From: Collimonas fungivorans
GTDB lineage: Bacteria; Pseudomonadota; Gammaproteobacteria; Burkholderiales; Burkholderiaceae_D
Reading direction: 5' to 3'
Length of the DNA stretch: 64,000 nucleotides
NCBI RefSeq assembly: GCF_001584145.1
Contig: NZ_CP013232.1
Coordinates: forward strand, 3,410,001 to 3,474,000
In this document: piece after piece, positions 36,974-46,771 of the stretch
Layout of the letters: every line of letters begins with the position of its first letter
Position numbering within the stretch: position 1 is the first letter of the stretch
The notes under the pieces: model-generated
Told to the model about the DNA's origin: nothing
The model's database searches: none
The model's input: the letters and a program-made list of their open reading frames with translations, nothing else
Program-made: the position numbers and the translations under genes

Positions 36974-39900
36974 TTAGTGTAAGGTTTTATGCAGCCCTTG
37001 TAAATCATAGACGTGCAACTCGTCCAAATGGCGCATGCCTTCGACCGCGGCCTCTGCGCCGGCAATCGTGGTGTAGGTGGTGGCGTGGGCCGCCAGCGCC
37101 GACGTACGGATCGCCCGCGAATCGACGATAGCGCTGCGTTTTTCTTCGACGGTATTGATCACCAATGAAATTTCATTGTTCTTGATCATGTCGACCACGT
37201 GCGGACGCCCCTCCACTACCTTGTTGACGGTTTCCACCGGGATGCCGGCAGCGCTGATGGCCGCTGCCGTGCCCTTGGTCGCCACCACCGAGAAGCCGAT
37301 CGCCACCAGGTCCTTGGCGACTTGCACCGCGCGCGGCTTGTCGCTGCCCTTGACGCTGAGGAACACCTTGCCCGACTTCGGCAGCTTGATGCCGGCGCCC
37401 AGTTGCGACTTGACGAACGCTTCGCCGAAGGTCTTGCCGACGCCCATCACTTCGCCGGTGGATTTCATTTCCGGTCCGAGGATGGTATCGACGCCCGGGA
37501 ATTTGACGAACGGGAATACCGCTTCCTTGACGCTGAAATACTTCGGCACCACTTCATTCTTGATGCCCTGGCTGTCGAGCGACTGGCCGACCATGCAGCG
37601 GGCCGCGATCTTGGCCAGCTGCAGGCCGGTTGCCTTGGAAACGAACGGCACGGTGCGCGAAGCGCGCGGATTGACTTCCAGCACGAACACTACATCCTGG
37701 CCGTCGATCTGCTGAATCGCAAACTGCACGTTCATCAGGCCGACTACATTCAAGCCCTTGGCCATCAGCGAGGTCTGGCGCTTGATCTCTTCGATAGTTG
37801 CCTGCGACAGCGAATAAGGCGGCAGCGAACAAGCAGAATCGCCGGAGTGCACGCCGGCCTGCTCGATATGCTCCATGACGCCGCCGATGAAGGTGCGATC
37901 GCCGTCGGACAGGCAGTCGACGTCGACTTCGATAGCGTCGTTCAGGAAGCGGTCCAGCAGCACCGGCGAATCGTGCGATACCTTGACCGCTTCGCGCATG
38001 TAGCGCTCGAGGTCACGCTGCTCGTGGACGATTTCCATCGCGCGGCCACCCAATACGTAGGAAGGACGCACTACCAGCGGATAGCCGATTTCCTGCGCCA
38101 GGCGCAATGCATCTTCTTCGGTGCGCGCGGTGCGATTCGGCGGCTGGCGCAGGTTCAGGTCGTGCAGCAGTTTCTGGAAACGCTCGCGGTCTTCGGCGGC
38201 GTCGATCATGTCCGGCGAGGTGCCGACGATAGGCACGCCGTTGGCTTCCAGGTCGAGCGCCAGCTTCAGCGGAGTCTGGCCGCCGTACTGCACGATCACG
38301 CCGTACGGCTTTTCCTTGTCGACGATTTCCAGCACGTCTTCCAGCGTCACCGGCTCGAAATACAGGCGGTCCGAGGTGTCGTAGTCGGTCGATACGGTTT
38401 CCGGATTGCAGTTGACCATGATGGTCTCGTAGCCGTCTTCGCGCATCGCCAGCGCCGCGTGGACGCAGCAATAATCGAATTCGATGCCCTGGCCGATACG
38501 GTTAGGACCGCCGCCCAGCACCATGATCTTCTTCTTGTTGGTCGGGTTCGATTCGCACTCTTCCTCGTAGGTCGAGTACATGTAAGCGGTGTTGGTCGAG
38601 AATTCGCCGGCGCAGGTGTCGACCCGCTTGTAGACCGGACGGATGTTCAAGGCCAGGCGTTTCTTGCGCACGTCGGTATCGGTAGTCTTCAGCAGCTTAG
38701 CCAGGCGGCGGTCGCCAAAGCCCTTTTGCTTGAGGCGGAACAGCGTGTCGCGGTCCAGCGCTTCCAGCGTCTGGCTGTTTTCCAGCCACAGTTCGATATC
38801 GACGATTTCCTTGATCTGCGACAGGAACCACGGATCGATATGGGTCAGCTGATGCACTTCTTCCAGCGTGAAGCCCTGAGCGAAGGCGTCACCCACGTAC
38901 CAGATGCGGTCCGGGCCCGGCTCGCCGAGTTCTTCTTCGATGACTTCGCGGTCCTGGGTCTTTTCGTTCATGCCGTCGACGCCGACTTCGAGGCCGCGCA
39001 AGGCTTTCTGGAACGATTCCTGGAAGGTGCGGCCGATCGCCATCACTTCGCCCACCGATTTCATCTGGGTGGTCAGGTGGTTATCGGCGGTCGGGAATTT
39101 TTCAAACGCAAAACGCGGAATCTTGGTGACCACGTAATCGATCGAAGGCTCGAACGATGCAGGGGTGGCGCCGCCGGTGATTTCGTTGCGCAGTTCGTCC
39201 AGCGTGAAACCCACGGCCAGCTTGGCCGCGATCTTGGCTATCGGGAAACCGGTCGCCTTCGACGCCAGCGCCGAAGAACGCGATACGCGCGGATTCATTT
39301 CAATCACGATCATGCGGCCGTCGGCCGGGTTGACCGAGAACTGCACGTTGGAACCGCCGGTGTCGACGCCGATTTCACGCAGCACCGCCAGCGAGGCGTT
39401 ACGCATGATCTGGTATTCCTTGTCGGTCAGGGTCTGCGCCGGCGCTACCGTGATCGAGTCGCCGGTATGCACGCCCATCGGATCCAGGTTTTCGATCGAG
39501 CAGACGATGATGCAGTTGTCCGCCTTGTCGCGCACCACTTCCATCTCGTACTCTTTCCAGCCGATCAGCGATTCTTCGATCAGCAGTTCCTTGGTCGGCG
39601 AGGCTTCCAGGCCGCGCTTGCAGATGGTTTCGAATTCTTCCGCGTTGTAGGCGATGCCGCCGCCGGTGCCGCCCATGGTGAACGAAGGACGGATGATGAC
39701 CGGGAAGCCGAGCTCTTTCTGCACGCCCCACGATTCTTCCATGGTGTGGGCAACGCCGGAACGGGCCGAACCAAGGCCGATCTTGGTCATCGCTGCCTTG
39801 AACTTGGAACGGTCTTCCGCCTTGTCGATGGCTTCCGGCGAAGCGCCGATCAGCTCGACCTGGTATTTTTCCAGGATGCCGTGGCGATGCAGGTCCAGCG

Positions 39901-40195
39901 CGCAGTTCAGCGCGGTCTGGCCGCCCATGGTCGGCAGGATCGCGTCCGGCTTTTCCTTGGCGATGATGCGCTCCACTGCTTGCCAGGTGATCGGCTCGAT
40001 GTAGGTCACATCGGCCATTTCCGGATCGGTCATGATGGTCGCAGGATTGCTGTTGACCAGGATTACCTTGTAACCCTCTTCGCGCAGCGCCTTGCAAGCC
40101 TGCGCGCCGGAATAGTCGAACTCGCAAGCCTGGCCGATGATGATCGGGCCGGCGCCGATGATCAGGATACTTTTTAAATCACTACGCTTAGGCAT
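36974..40195 (-). CDS. carB: Carbamoyl-phosphate synthase large subunit
   Basis: 1073-aa synthetase subunit with two ATP-grasp halves (residues 1-400 and 550-935), oligomerisation domain, and a C-terminal MGS-like allosteric domain (from about 935, [19 protein letters not shown]) bound by UMP/ornithine. N-terminal text [21 protein letters not shown] and the mirrored [19 protein letters not shown] mark the two halves. It overlaps the end of carA by 8 bp, so the two subunits are translationally coupled. Confidence 0.97.
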   Translation of the reverse strand: MPKRSDLKSILIIGAGPIIIGQACEFDYSGAQACKALREEGYKVILVNSNPATIMTDPEMADVTYIEPITWQAVERIIAKEKPDAILPTMGGQTALNCALDLHRHGILEKYQVELIGASPEAIDKAEDRSKFKAAMTKIGLGSARSGVAHTMEESWGVQKELGFPVIIRPSFTMGGTGGGIAYNAEEFETICKRGLEASPTKELLIEESLIGWKEYEMEVVRDKADNCIIVCSIENLDPMGVHTGDSITVAPAQTLTDKEYQIMRNASLAVLREIGVDTGGSNVQFSVNPADGRMIVIEMNPRVSRSSALASKATGFPIAKIAAKLAVGFTLDELRNEITGGATPASFEPSIDYVVTKIPRFAFEKFPTADNHLTTQMKSVGEVMAIGRTFQESFQKALRGLEVGVDGMNEKTQDREVIEEELGEPGPDRIWYVGDAFAQGFTLEEVHQLTHIDPWFLSQIKEIVDIELWLENSQTLEALDRDTLFRLKQKGFGDRRLAKLLKTTDTDVRKKRLALNIRPVYKRVDTCAGEFSTNTAYMYSTYEEECESNPTNKKKIMVLGGGPNRIGQGIEFDYCCVHAALAMREDGYETIMVNCNPETVSTDYDTSDRLYFEPVTLEDVLEIVDKEKPYGVIVQYGGQTPLKLALDLEANGVPIVGTSPDMIDAAEDRERFQKLLHDLNLRQPPNRTARTEEDALRLAQEIGYPLVVRPSYVLGGRAMEIVHEQRDLERYMREAVKVSHDSPVLLDRFLNDAIEVDVDCLSDGDRTFIGGVMEHIEQAGVHSGDSACSLPPYSLSQATIEEIKRQTSLMAKGLNVVGLMNVQFAIQQIDGQDVVFVLEVNPRASRTVPFVSKATGLQLAKIAARCMVGQSLDSQGIKNEVVPKYFSVKEAVFPFVKFPGVDTILGPEMKSTGEVMGVGKTFGEAFVKSQLGAGIKLPKSGKVFLSVKGSDKPRAVQVAKDLVAIGFSVVATKGTAAAISAAGIPVETVNKVVEGRPHVVDMIKNNEISLVINTVEEKRSAIVDSRAIRTSALAAHATTYTTIAGAEAAVEGMRHLDELHVYDLQGLHKTLH

Positions 40196-41366
40196 TTTTA
40201 TTTTTCTCCAACATCGTTTGATTCATCAATTGAATGAAACGATCGAACAAGGGGGCGATGTCATGCGGGCCGGGCGACGCTTCCGGGTGGCCCTGGAAGC
40301 AGAACGCCGGCTTGTCGGTGCGGGCAAAACCCTGCAGCGAACCGTCGAACAAGGAAACGTGTGTGACGCGGCAGTTGGCCGGCAGGGTCGCGCCATCGAC
40401 GGCAAAACCGTGGTTTTGCGAAGTGATCAGCACTTGCTTGCTGTCCAGGTCCTGCACCGGATGATTGGCGCCGTGGTGGCCGAACTTCATCTTCAGCGTC
40501 TTGGCGCCGGAAGCCAGCGCCATGATCTGGTGGCCGAGGCAGATGCCGAAAGTCGGCACGCCGCGCTCGATCAGCTCCTTGGTGGCGGCAATCGCGTAGT
40601 CGCAAGGTTCAGGGTCGCCAGGGCCATTGGACAGGAAAATCCCGTCCGGATTGAGCGCCAGCGCGTCGGCGGCCGAGGCTTGCGCCGGCAGCACCGTGAT
40701 CTTGCAGCCGCGCTGCGCCAGCATGCGCAGGATGTTGAACTTGACGCCGTAGTCAAACGCCACCACGTGATATTTTGGGGTGATCTGCTGGTCGTAGCCG
40801 CGGCCCAGGCGCCATTCGGTCTCGCTCCAGCTGTAGGCCTTGGTAGTCGACACCACCTTGGCCAGGTCCATGCCGGCCAGGCCGGGAAAACCACGCGCCA
40901 GTTCCAGCGCCTTGGCGGTAGCGGCAGCGATGTCCTGCTCGCCGGCGACGATGGCGCCGCCCTGCGCGCCCTTTTCACGCAAGATGCGCGTCAGCTTGCG
41001 GGTATCGATGCCGGCGATGGCGACGATGTTCGACTCTTGCAGGTAAGCATCCAGGGTTTTGGTGGAGCGGAAATTCGACACCAGGCGCGGCAGGTCGCGG
41101 ATGATGAGGCCGGCGGCGTGGATTTGCGAAGACTCGATATCCTCTTCATTGACGCCGGTATTGCCGATATGCGAATAAGTAAGGGTGACGATCTGGCGGC
41201 TGTAGCTTGGATCGGTAAGGATTTCCTGGTAGCCGGTCATGGCGGTATTGAATACGACCTCGCCAGTCGTATGACCGGCAGCGCCAATTGAAATACCTTG
41301 GAAAATCGTCCCATCTGCTAGCGCGAGGATGGCCGGTACGGTGAGGCCAGAAAAAAATGGCTGCAA
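40188..41366 (-). CDS. carA: Carbamoyl-phosphate synthase small (glutaminase) subunit
   Basis: 392-aa amidotransferase subunit releasing ammonia from glutamine for CarB. I place the start at TTG 41366: AGGAG lies 7 bp upstream and the text [19 protein letters not shown] matches the family N-terminus; the longer frame to 41429 does not. Catalytic Cys about 276 in FGICLGHQ, with the class I GATase triad in the C-terminal half. A strong promoter and a 160-nt leader precede it. Confidence 0.95.
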   Translation of the reverse strand: MQPFFSGLTVPAILALADGTIFQGISIGAAGHTTGEVVFNTAMTGYQEILTDPSYSRQIVTLTYSHIGNTGVNEEDIESSQIHAAGLIIRDLPRLVSNFRSTKTLDAYLQESNIVAIAGIDTRKLTRILREKGAQGGAIVAGEQDIAAATAKALELARGFPGLAGMDLAKVVSTTKAYSWSETEWRLGRGYDQQITPKYHVVAFDYGVKFNILRMLAQRGCKITVLPAQASAADALALNPDGIFLSNGPGDPEPCDYAIAATKELIERGVPTFGICLGHQIMALASGAKTLKMKFGHHGANHPVQDLDSKQVLITSQNHGFAVDGATLPANCRVTHVSLFDGSLQGFARTDKPAFCFQGHPEASPGPHDIAPLFDRFIQLMNQTMLEKNKNA

Positions 41367-41427
41367 GGGGTAACTCCTGATGTTGTTACCGCCGCTGCGC
41401 TGCGCCAAACGACCGCTATGAATCCCC

Positions 41428-41449
41428 AAACAGCGCTCAAACAGCGTTG
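41428..41449. repeat. Two 11-bp tandem repeats in the carA leader
   Basis: AAACAGCGCTC and AAACAGCGTTG are contiguous, between the predicted transcription start and carA. Confidence 0.6.
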
Positions 41450-41531
41450 AATTGACGGCTTATCAGTCTTTTTGGGACGAGATGGAAGGTGGTATGCGCT
41501 ACGGCGGAGTAAATTGGGCTAAACCCTGCAA

Positions 41532-41560
41532 TTATAGCCGACAACGACCTGTCCGGCAAT
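41532..41560 (-). promoter_or_regulatory. carA: carAB promoter
   Basis: On the minus strand TTGCCG (41555-41560), a 17-bp spacer and a perfect TATAAT (41532-41537) predict a transcription start near 41525, giving a leader of about 160 nt. The rest of the 380-bp gap up to 41746 holds AT-rich sequence and the repeat at the next gene's end. Confidence 0.75.
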
Positions 41561-41721
41561 CCGATCAGGCGCCAAGCCGAGGGTTTTTGTATAAATAATT
41601 AGTAAAGATTGACGGCGATGATGCAATTGACAACTTTGCTGACAATCGGCGCAAGAAAATCGGATGCCACTGCCAATATTGGTCAGCTTGCGAGTCCGGC
41701 ATTCCGGACCCGCAAAGATTC

Positions 41722-41765
41722 GGCTTAAATACGACTTAAGCGCGGTTTAAACGCCTAAAGCCGCA
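41722..41765. repeat. Three to four 11-bp tandem repeats across the stop of the GlcG-like gene
   Basis: Units GGCTTAAATAC, GACTTAAGCGC, GGTTTAAACGC and the weaker CTAAAGCCGCA are contiguous; each of the first three centres on TTAA or TTTAAA. The gene's stop codon (41747-41749) lies inside the third unit. Confidence 0.75.
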
Positions 41766-42154
41766 ATACCGGCCTTGGCGATCTGCACGTCTTCGCTCGA
41801 CTTCACGCCGGAAACGCCGACTGCACCAAGATATTCGCCGCTGACCACGATAGGCACGCCGCCTTCCAGCAGACCTTCCAGGTTTGGTGCGGTAATGAAC
41901 GAGAAACGACCATTATTGATCATGTCTTCGTAAATTTTCGATTCGCGCTGGCCTAAAGCCGCCGTCTTGGCCTTGGCCGGCGAAATATGGGCCGAAATCG
42001 GCGCGCAGCCGTCCATGCGCTGCAGCCACAGCAGGTGACCGCCTTCGTCAACGATGGAAATTGTCACTGCCCAGCGGTTCTTCGCTGCCTCGGCCTCTGC
42101 AGCTGCAGCGATTTTCTTGACATCGTCGAGTGTCAGCACTTGTTTCGATTTCAT
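41747..42154 (-). CDS. GlcG/HbpS-family (DUF336) protein
   Basis: 135-aa cytoplasmic protein of the heme-degrading/heme-binding HbpS-GlcG fold. The start is ATG 42154 (MKSKQVLTLDDVKKIA) with AAGGAG at proper spacing; the 16-codon extension lacks support. Family text includes VSIVDEGGHLLWLQRMDG, PAKAKTAALG and GGVPIVVSGEYLGAVGVSG. Members bind heme or cofactors, and some accompany glycolate or propanediol pathways; none is nearby. Its 3' end carries the 11-bp repeats. Confidence 0.85.
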   Translation of the reverse strand: MKSKQVLTLDDVKKIAAAAEAEAAKNRWAVTISIVDEGGHLLWLQRMDGCAPISAHISPAKAKTAALGQRESKIYEDMINNGRFSFITAPNLEGLLEGGVPIVVSGEYLGAVGVSGVKSSEDVQIAKAGIAALGV

Positions 42155-42312
42155 TTTTGCTCCTTGTGAAATAACTGAATATTGTACTTTAGTGCCCTGC
42201 AATAGGCACCTGCGCCGCCGGCATTCCCGCCAGATTATTTCTGGCGCGATACTTGCTTGACGGGAAATCGAAATGCAGGAATTTTCCTGATGCAGTTCGG
42301 ATTTATCCGACT

Positions 42313-42339
42313 TTGATTATTTAAATGACATGATATAGT
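42313..42339 (+). promoter_or_regulatory. Candidate promoter of the NlpC/P60 gene
   Basis: TTGATT (42313-42318) and TATAGT (42334-42339) with a short 15-bp spacer, about 60 bp upstream of the start codon. Confidence 0.4.
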
Positions 42340-42402
42340 TCTGCCCCTTCGCCTGCCAAGTTTGACAGGCACCTCTTATTCACTTACATTCGTGCGATCG
42401 TA

Positions 42403-42993
42403 ATGTCCCAAAGCCCACTCATAACGATGACGATCAAAGAAGCCTTCCCGCTATTCCAGACCTTCGCACTCGCTTGCGCGCTGCTTGCCGGCTTATGGTT
42501 ATGCAGCCCCGCCCGCGCTTCCGATATCACCGATATCGACCTGCGTCCGCAGCCGAGCAGCACCCGCAGCAAACTCCAGCAATTTACCGATCGGGCGTCG
42601 GAACTGGCTGTGAGCGCGATGGGCATGATCGGCATTCATTACAAATACGGTGGCAACAACCCTGAAAACGGCCTCGATTGCAGCGGCCTGGTACGTTATG
42701 TGTTCAAGGATGCATGGGGCGTCAATGTTCCCCGCACTGCCGCGGAACTTAGCCGCAGCGGCGAAAAAATCGACAAGCAGGACCTGAAGCCTGGCGACCT
42801 GGTGTTCTATAACACCCTGCGCCGCAGCTTCTCCCACGTCGGCATTTACCTGGGCGACAACAAATTCATCCACGCCCCGTCCACCGGCGGCAAAGTCCGC
42901 ATCGAAAGCATGGACCTGGCTTACTGGAAATCGCGCTTCAACGGTGCGCGCCGCATCAACGATCCGGATCCGGACAGCGACAACCACCAATAA
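42403..42993 (+). CDS. NlpC/P60 (C40) cell-wall endopeptidase
   Basis: 196-aa secreted hydrolase that cuts gamma-D-Glu-meso-DAP linkages in peptidoglycan. N-terminal signal (residues 11-39, ending SPARAS), then an NlpC/P60 domain (70-185) with the full triad: C93 in GLDCSGLVRYVF, H145 in SHVGIYLG, H157 in FIHAPS. GGNNPENG is the family loop before the Cys. The basic N-region before the hydrophobic core is long. Terminator follows. Confidence 0.9.
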   Translation: MSQSPLITMTIKEAFPLFQTFALACALLAGLWLCSPARASDITDIDLRPQPSSTRSKLQQFTDRASELAVSAMGMIGIHYKYGGNNPENGLDCSGLVRYVFKDAWGVNVPRTAAELSRSGEKIDKQDLKPGDLVFYNTLRRSFSHVGIYLGDNKFIHAPSTGGKVRIESMDLAYWKSRFNGARRINDPDPDSDNHQ

Positions 42994-43007
42994 CAGCATC
43001 GGCGGCA

Positions 43008-43047
43008 AAAGGCCCCTGGCAGTCAAAGACTGCCAGGGGCCTTTTCT
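43008..43047 (+). terminator. Terminator after the NlpC/P60 gene
   Basis: AAGGCCCCTGGCAGTC / GACTGCCAGGGGCCTT is a perfect 16-bp stem with loop AAA, then TTCTTT. Confidence 0.88.
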
Positions 43048-43146
43048 TTATCCGAACGATCTACTTTCAGTCAACTCCCTAAAACCGTTCACTATCGAAA
43101 TCATGGCGCTCACGCTGCGATAAAATGAGGCATCCAACACAGGAAT

Positions 43147-43545
43147 GTGTGCGCTGCTGTAATGTATTTGTCGATAAAGGATGCTCTTCAAATGATCAAT
43201 CCCGCCGTCTCGCAACTTGATAAGCCGCAAGCGCGTGTTGACAAAAATAGAAGATCACAAGATCATACGGATATGGATCGCCTGACCACACTGGAAGCAA
43301 GATTTGATGCGCTGTTGCCTACCCTGGCGACACGAGCAGACATGCTTTCGGTAAAAAGCGAAATCCTCAGAATCGTCGGTGAAACCCACAAATGGATGCT
43401 AGCGACCGTTATCGGCTTGTTTCTGGGATTCGGCGGCCTGTTTCTGGCTGTTACCAACAGCCTCAAGCCGGAACTCCGGCAATCCGTACAACCCGTAGTA
43501 ATACAGCTGCCGGCAGGCCAGCCGCAAATTCCCAGCAAGAGCTAA
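43147..43545 (+). CDS. Small hypothetical membrane protein with coiled coil
   Basis: 132 aa as drawn, with the start uncertain (ATG at 43162, 43192 and 43273 are also in frame; the last begins MDRLTTLEARFDALLP). Layout is a short amphipathic helix/coiled coil, one transmembrane helix (about residues 84-103, MLATVIGLFLGFGGLFLAV) and a Pro/Gln-rich tail. Similar coiled-coil plus single-TM mini proteins occur in Burkholderiales genomes and phages as unknowns. Base use differs slightly from neighbours. No function assigned. Confidence 0.6.
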   Translation: MCAAVMYLSIKDALQMINPAVSQLDKPQARVDKNRRSQDHTDMDRLTTLEARFDALLPTLATRADMLSVKSEILRIVGETHKWMLATVIGLFLGFGGLFLAVTNSLKPELRQSVQPVVIQLPAGQPQIPSKS

Positions 43546-43554
43546 GAACCTGCT

Positions 43555-44478
43555 TTATTCCTCGCGCTTTTCCTTCAATTTCTTCTTGATGGCAGCCATC
43601 TGCGCCATCGCCGCCTGCTCGCCGGCCAGGATCGCGGTATTGCGCGCAGCGAAATCGTTGCCCTTCATCGCACCCAGGTCCGGACGGATGACAATGTCCG
43701 CATCTTTCAATTCATAGCTGTTGATGCTTTGCCCCATGATGGCGAAAGTCTGCAGCAATACATCGACGGAACTGGAGGCGGCCTGCACCTCCGGTGAAGC
43801 CGAAATATTCACCGCAATCACGAAATCCGCTCCCATTTCGTGGGCAAAACGCACCGGCACCGGCGACACCAGGCCGCCATCGACATACAGGTGGCCGCCG
43901 ATACTTACCGACTGGAACACGCCCGGCACCGCGGAAGAAGCCCGCACCGCAAGGCCGGTGTTACCGCGACGGAACAGGATAGGCGCGCCGCTGTTCAGAT
44001 CAGTGGCAACCGCGCCAAACGGGATTTTCAGCTTTTCGATAGGGACATTGCGGATGGTCTTGTTGACGTAATTCTGGATCGCCTCGCCCTTCAGCACGCC
44101 GCTGACCTTGGCAAAAAACGGCACGGACCAGTCGGAGATGGCAGCTTCGTCCATCTGCAAGGCGATCTTCTGCAGCGCAAAGCCGTTGTTGCCGGCCGCG
44201 TACAGTGCGCCGACCACGCTGCCAGCGCTGGTGCCGACCACGATGTCGGGCACTATCCCCTGCGCTTCCAGCGCCTTGATCACGCCGATATGGGCAAACC
44301 CGCGGGCAGCGCCGCCGCCCAGCGCCAGCCCGATCTTGACTGGCCTGGGGATTTTCGGCTGGGCCACCGGGACAACGGCTACCGGCGGCATCTGCGGAGC
44401 GACCGGGTTGCTGCCGCAAGCGGCCAGCAAAATACATAAGAAAAGACTCAGGGGCGGCAGCAAACGTGGCAAGGACAT
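43555..44478 (-). CDS. Patatin-like phospholipase lipoprotein (RssA-type)
   Basis: 307-aa putative lipid hydrolase. Starting at ATG 44478 gives a lipoprotein signal ending LLAAC (Cys 21); the frame extends 17 codons upstream but that would weaken the signal. Patatin motifs: oxyanion loop GGGAARG (54-60), nucleophile Ser 84 in GTSAG, and Asp 200 in YVDGGL. A Pro-rich linker (residues 25-46) separates lipid anchor and domain. It lies behind phoR2 on the same strand, 157 bp apart. Substrate unknown. Confidence 0.9.
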   Translation of the reverse strand: MSLPRLLPPLSLFLCILLAACGSNPVAPQMPPVAVVPVAQPKIPRPVKIGLALGGGAARGFAHIGVIKALEAQGIVPDIVVGTSAGSVVGALYAAGNNGFALQKIALQMDEAAISDWSVPFFAKVSGVLKGEAIQNYVNKTIRNVPIEKLKIPFGAVATDLNSGAPILFRRGNTGLAVRASSAVPGVFQSVSIGGHLYVDGGLVSPVPVRFAHEMGADFVIAVNISASPEVQAASSSVDVLLQTFAIMGQSINSYELKDADIVIRPDLGAMKGNDFAARNTAILAGEQAAMAQMAAIKKKLKEKREE

Positions 44479-44611
44479 GAGAGCGGCGGAAAACCCGGCA
44501 AGATGGAGGAGAAGCGCAAACACTGTCAATCATCGACAGCGAAGGCGGCCGGCGACGAGGTGTCGCCGCAGAATTGTAGCCGATGTTGAAGACTTCGAAC
44601 CGCCAGGATAA

Positions 44612-44633
44612 GCTGAATTGCGGCTGAATTGCG
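44612..44633. repeat. Exact 11-bp tandem duplication after the phoR2 stop
   Basis: GCTGAATTGCG occurs twice in direct contact (44612-44622, 44623-44633), one base from the phoR stop codon (44635-44637). Confidence 0.85.
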
Positions 44634-44634
44634 C

Positions 44635-45939
44635 TCAGTCTTTCACCACAGCAACAACCGACGTCGCCGGCAATTTGACCGTAAACACGCTGCCCTCGCC
44701 AGGTCGCGATTCAACCCCCAGGCTGCCGTGATGGCGCAGCAATACATGCTTGACGATCGCCAGGCCGAGGCCGGTGCCTTGAGTTTCCCGCGAGCGGCTT
44801 TTGTCGACACGGTAAAAACGCTCGGTGAGCCGCGAGATGTGCTCGGCGCTGATGCCGATGCCGGAATCCTTGACCACCAGCTGCGGCCCGGCCTTGCCGT
44901 TTTGCCAGAGGATCTGGATTTTGCCGCCGGCCGGCGTATAACGCACCGCATTGGAAATCAGGTTGCTGAAAGCGCTGCGCAGCTCATCGTTGCTGCCGGT
45001 GATGTCGGGACCGTCCACCGCCAGCGAAAAACTGTGCTTGCCGGCCGACAGGACCTCGGCTTCCTGCAGCAGGCTGCGCAGCATGGCTTGCATATCCACC
45101 GGTTCGGGACGCATGGGATAGTCGATCGATTCCAGGCGCGTCAGGGTCAGCATGTCGCCGATCAGGTTTTGCATGCGATGGCCCTGCTCCGTCATCAGCT
45201 GCAGATGGGCGGCGCGGGTTTTCTGGTCGAGGCCGGGCTGGGCCTGGGCAATCTCCAGGAAACCGTTGATCACTGTCAGCGGCGTACGCAATTCGTGCGA
45301 GGCGTTGGCGATGAAATCGCGCCGCATCATGTCGATTCTTTCGGATTCGGTGGCGTCGTGGGTCACCAGGATCTGGCGCCGGTTCTCGAACGGGATGATC
45401 TGCACGATGAGCTTGCGTTCGCGCAGGCTCAGGGTCAGCGGCTGGTCGTAGCGGCCGAGGACGATGTAGTCGATGAAATCCGGGGTGCGGATCAGGTTGG
45501 TGACCCGCATGCCTTTGTCGCGCCCATGCTGCAATCCCAGATGACGCTCCGCAGCCGGATTGCACCACTCCAGGAACAAGACATCGTCCATGATGACGAC
45601 GCCGTCGGGCAGCAGATGCATGGCCTGGCGGAAGCGCGCCAGCCATTCGCTCAGTTCGGTCTGATGTTTTTCATCGTCACGCCGCAAGCGATACAGGCGC
45701 GAAAAAATGTCGGTCCAGGCACCCCAGCCGTCCGGCAGCTTTTCGCTGCGCGGGTTGTCCAGCCAGCCGCTCAGGCGGAACAGGTAATGCAGCTGCACCA
45801 CCACGGCAACCGACATCAGGACCAGGCCCAACAGCAAACCGGGCAACACGCCAAACAGGGCCCAGACCACGCCCGAGATGACAAAGATCAGCAGGATCCG
45901 CAGCAAGGCCGGGATCCAGAACAACATCTGTGGATTCAT
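44635..45939 (-). CDS. phoR: Phosphate-regulon sensor kinase PhoR, copy 2 (pst-linked)
   Basis: 434-aa inner-membrane histidine kinase: paired N-terminal helices (residues 5-50), linker, PAS domain (100-195, RQAMHLLPDGVVIMD), H-box H215 in ANASHELRTPLT, and HATPase_c with GTGLGLAIVKHVLLRH. Being in the pstSCAB-phoU-phoB-phoR row, it is the likely classical Pi sensor inhibited through Pst/PhoU. Gap to phoB2 is 111 bp with tandem repeats, unlike the overlapping phoB1-phoR1 pair. Confidence 0.92.
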   Translation of the reverse strand: MNPQMLFWIPALLRILLIFVISGVVWALFGVLPGLLLGLVLMSVAVVVQLHYLFRLSGWLDNPRSEKLPDGWGAWTDIFSRLYRLRRDDEKHQTELSEWLARFRQAMHLLPDGVVIMDDVLFLEWCNPAAERHLGLQHGRDKGMRVTNLIRTPDFIDYIVLGRYDQPLTLSLRERKLIVQIIPFENRRQILVTHDATESERIDMMRRDFIANASHELRTPLTVINGFLEIAQAQPGLDQKTRAAHLQLMTEQGHRMQNLIGDMLTLTRLESIDYPMRPEPVDMQAMLRSLLQEAEVLSAGKHSFSLAVDGPDITGSNDELRSAFSNLISNAVRYTPAGGKIQILWQNGKAGPQLVVKDSGIGISAEHISRLTERFYRVDKSRSRETQGTGLGLAIVKHVLLRHHGSLGVESRPGEGSVFTVKLPATSVVAVVKD

Positions 45940-46022
45940 AAATCACTATTATGCGAGGGAAGCATCGTTCATCGCGCCGGGCCGCAGTTCATGGCTCGCG
46001 CTTGAAATCCTGCTATTTATTA

Positions 46023-46053
46023 CGCTCTATTATTGCGCTCTATTATTGCGCTA
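46023..46053. repeat. Exact 13-bp tandem duplication after the phoB2 stop
   Basis: CGCTCTATTATTG occurs twice without spacer (46023-46035, 46036-46048), followed by a partial third unit CGCTA that contains the phoB stop codon (46051-46053). Confidence 0.85.
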
Positions 46054-46740
46054 TTTGGCCGAAAGCATGTAACCGACGCTGCGCACCGTGCGAATCAGGT
46101 GTTCAGACTCGCGCAGCGCCTTGCGCAAGCGCAGCACGTGGACATCCACGGTGCGTTCCTCGATCACGACGTGGTCGCCCCATACCTTGTCGAGCAGCTG
46201 GCTGCGCGAGAACACCCGGTCCGGATTGGCCATGAAGAATTTCAGCAAGCGGTATTCGGCGTGGCCGATATCGATTTTCTGGTTTTCCAGGCAGACTGAA
46301 CAGCTGGCCGGATCGAGCGACACCGCACCGGCCGACATCATGCCAGGGACTTCGTCAGCCCCTTTGCGCCGCAACAGCGCCTTGACCCTGGAGGTCAGTT
46401 CACGCGGCGAAAACGGCTTGGTCATGTAGTCGTCGGCGCCGTTGTCGAGGCCGGAGATCTTGTCCTCTTCCATGCTTTTTGCGGTCAGCATCATGATCAG
46501 CATGGACTGCAGCTGGCGATCCGCACGCATTTGCGACAGCAGGCGCAAGCCGCTCTGGTCCGGCAGCATCCAGTCCAGCAGCACCAGGTGCGGCGTGCGG
46601 CGCTGGACGAACTCCCAGCCGTCGGCGGCGGTATGCACGATGGAGGGAGTCCAGCCGGCTTCCTTGATGGTAAAACCGATCAGTTCGGCGATCGCCGGCT
46701 CATCCTCGATGATCAGGATGGATGTTTTATCAGCGGCCAT
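46051..46740 (-). CDS. phoB: Phosphate-regulon response regulator PhoB, copy 2 (pst-linked)
   Basis: 229-aa OmpR-family activator: receiver (E12/D13, phospho-acceptor D56 in LLDWMLPD, Lys in MTKPFSPREL) and winged helix with EERTVDVHVLRLRKAL. It follows phoU by 31 bp. Likely binds the Pho box upstream of pstS in this window. Close paralogue of the 29299-29997 gene. Confidence 0.93.
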   Translation of the reverse strand: MAADKTSILIIEDEPAIAELIGFTIKEAGWTPSIVHTAADGWEFVQRRTPHLVLLDWMLPDQSGLRLLSQMRADRQLQSMLIMMLTAKSMEEDKISGLDNGADDYMTKPFSPRELTSRVKALLRRKGADEVPGMMSAGAVSLDPASCSVCLENQKIDIGHAEYRLLKFFMANPDRVFSRSQLLDKVWGDHVVIEERTVDVHVLRLRKALRESEHLIRTVRSVGYMLSAK

Positions 46741-46771
46741 TTTTTAACATGTAGTGAATGCCACGCTTCGA

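Noticed and set aside
37199-40177. 992-codon open frame on the plus strand opposite carB
   Set aside because: Antisense to a fully conserved carB; high-GC codon-position bias leaves the opposite strand open. Translation is Arg/His/Gln-rich with no family resemblance.
44629-46005. 458-codon plus-strand frame opposite phoR2, and the similar 27980-28711 frame opposite phoR1
   Set aside because: They resemble one another only because the underlying phoR genes are paralogues.
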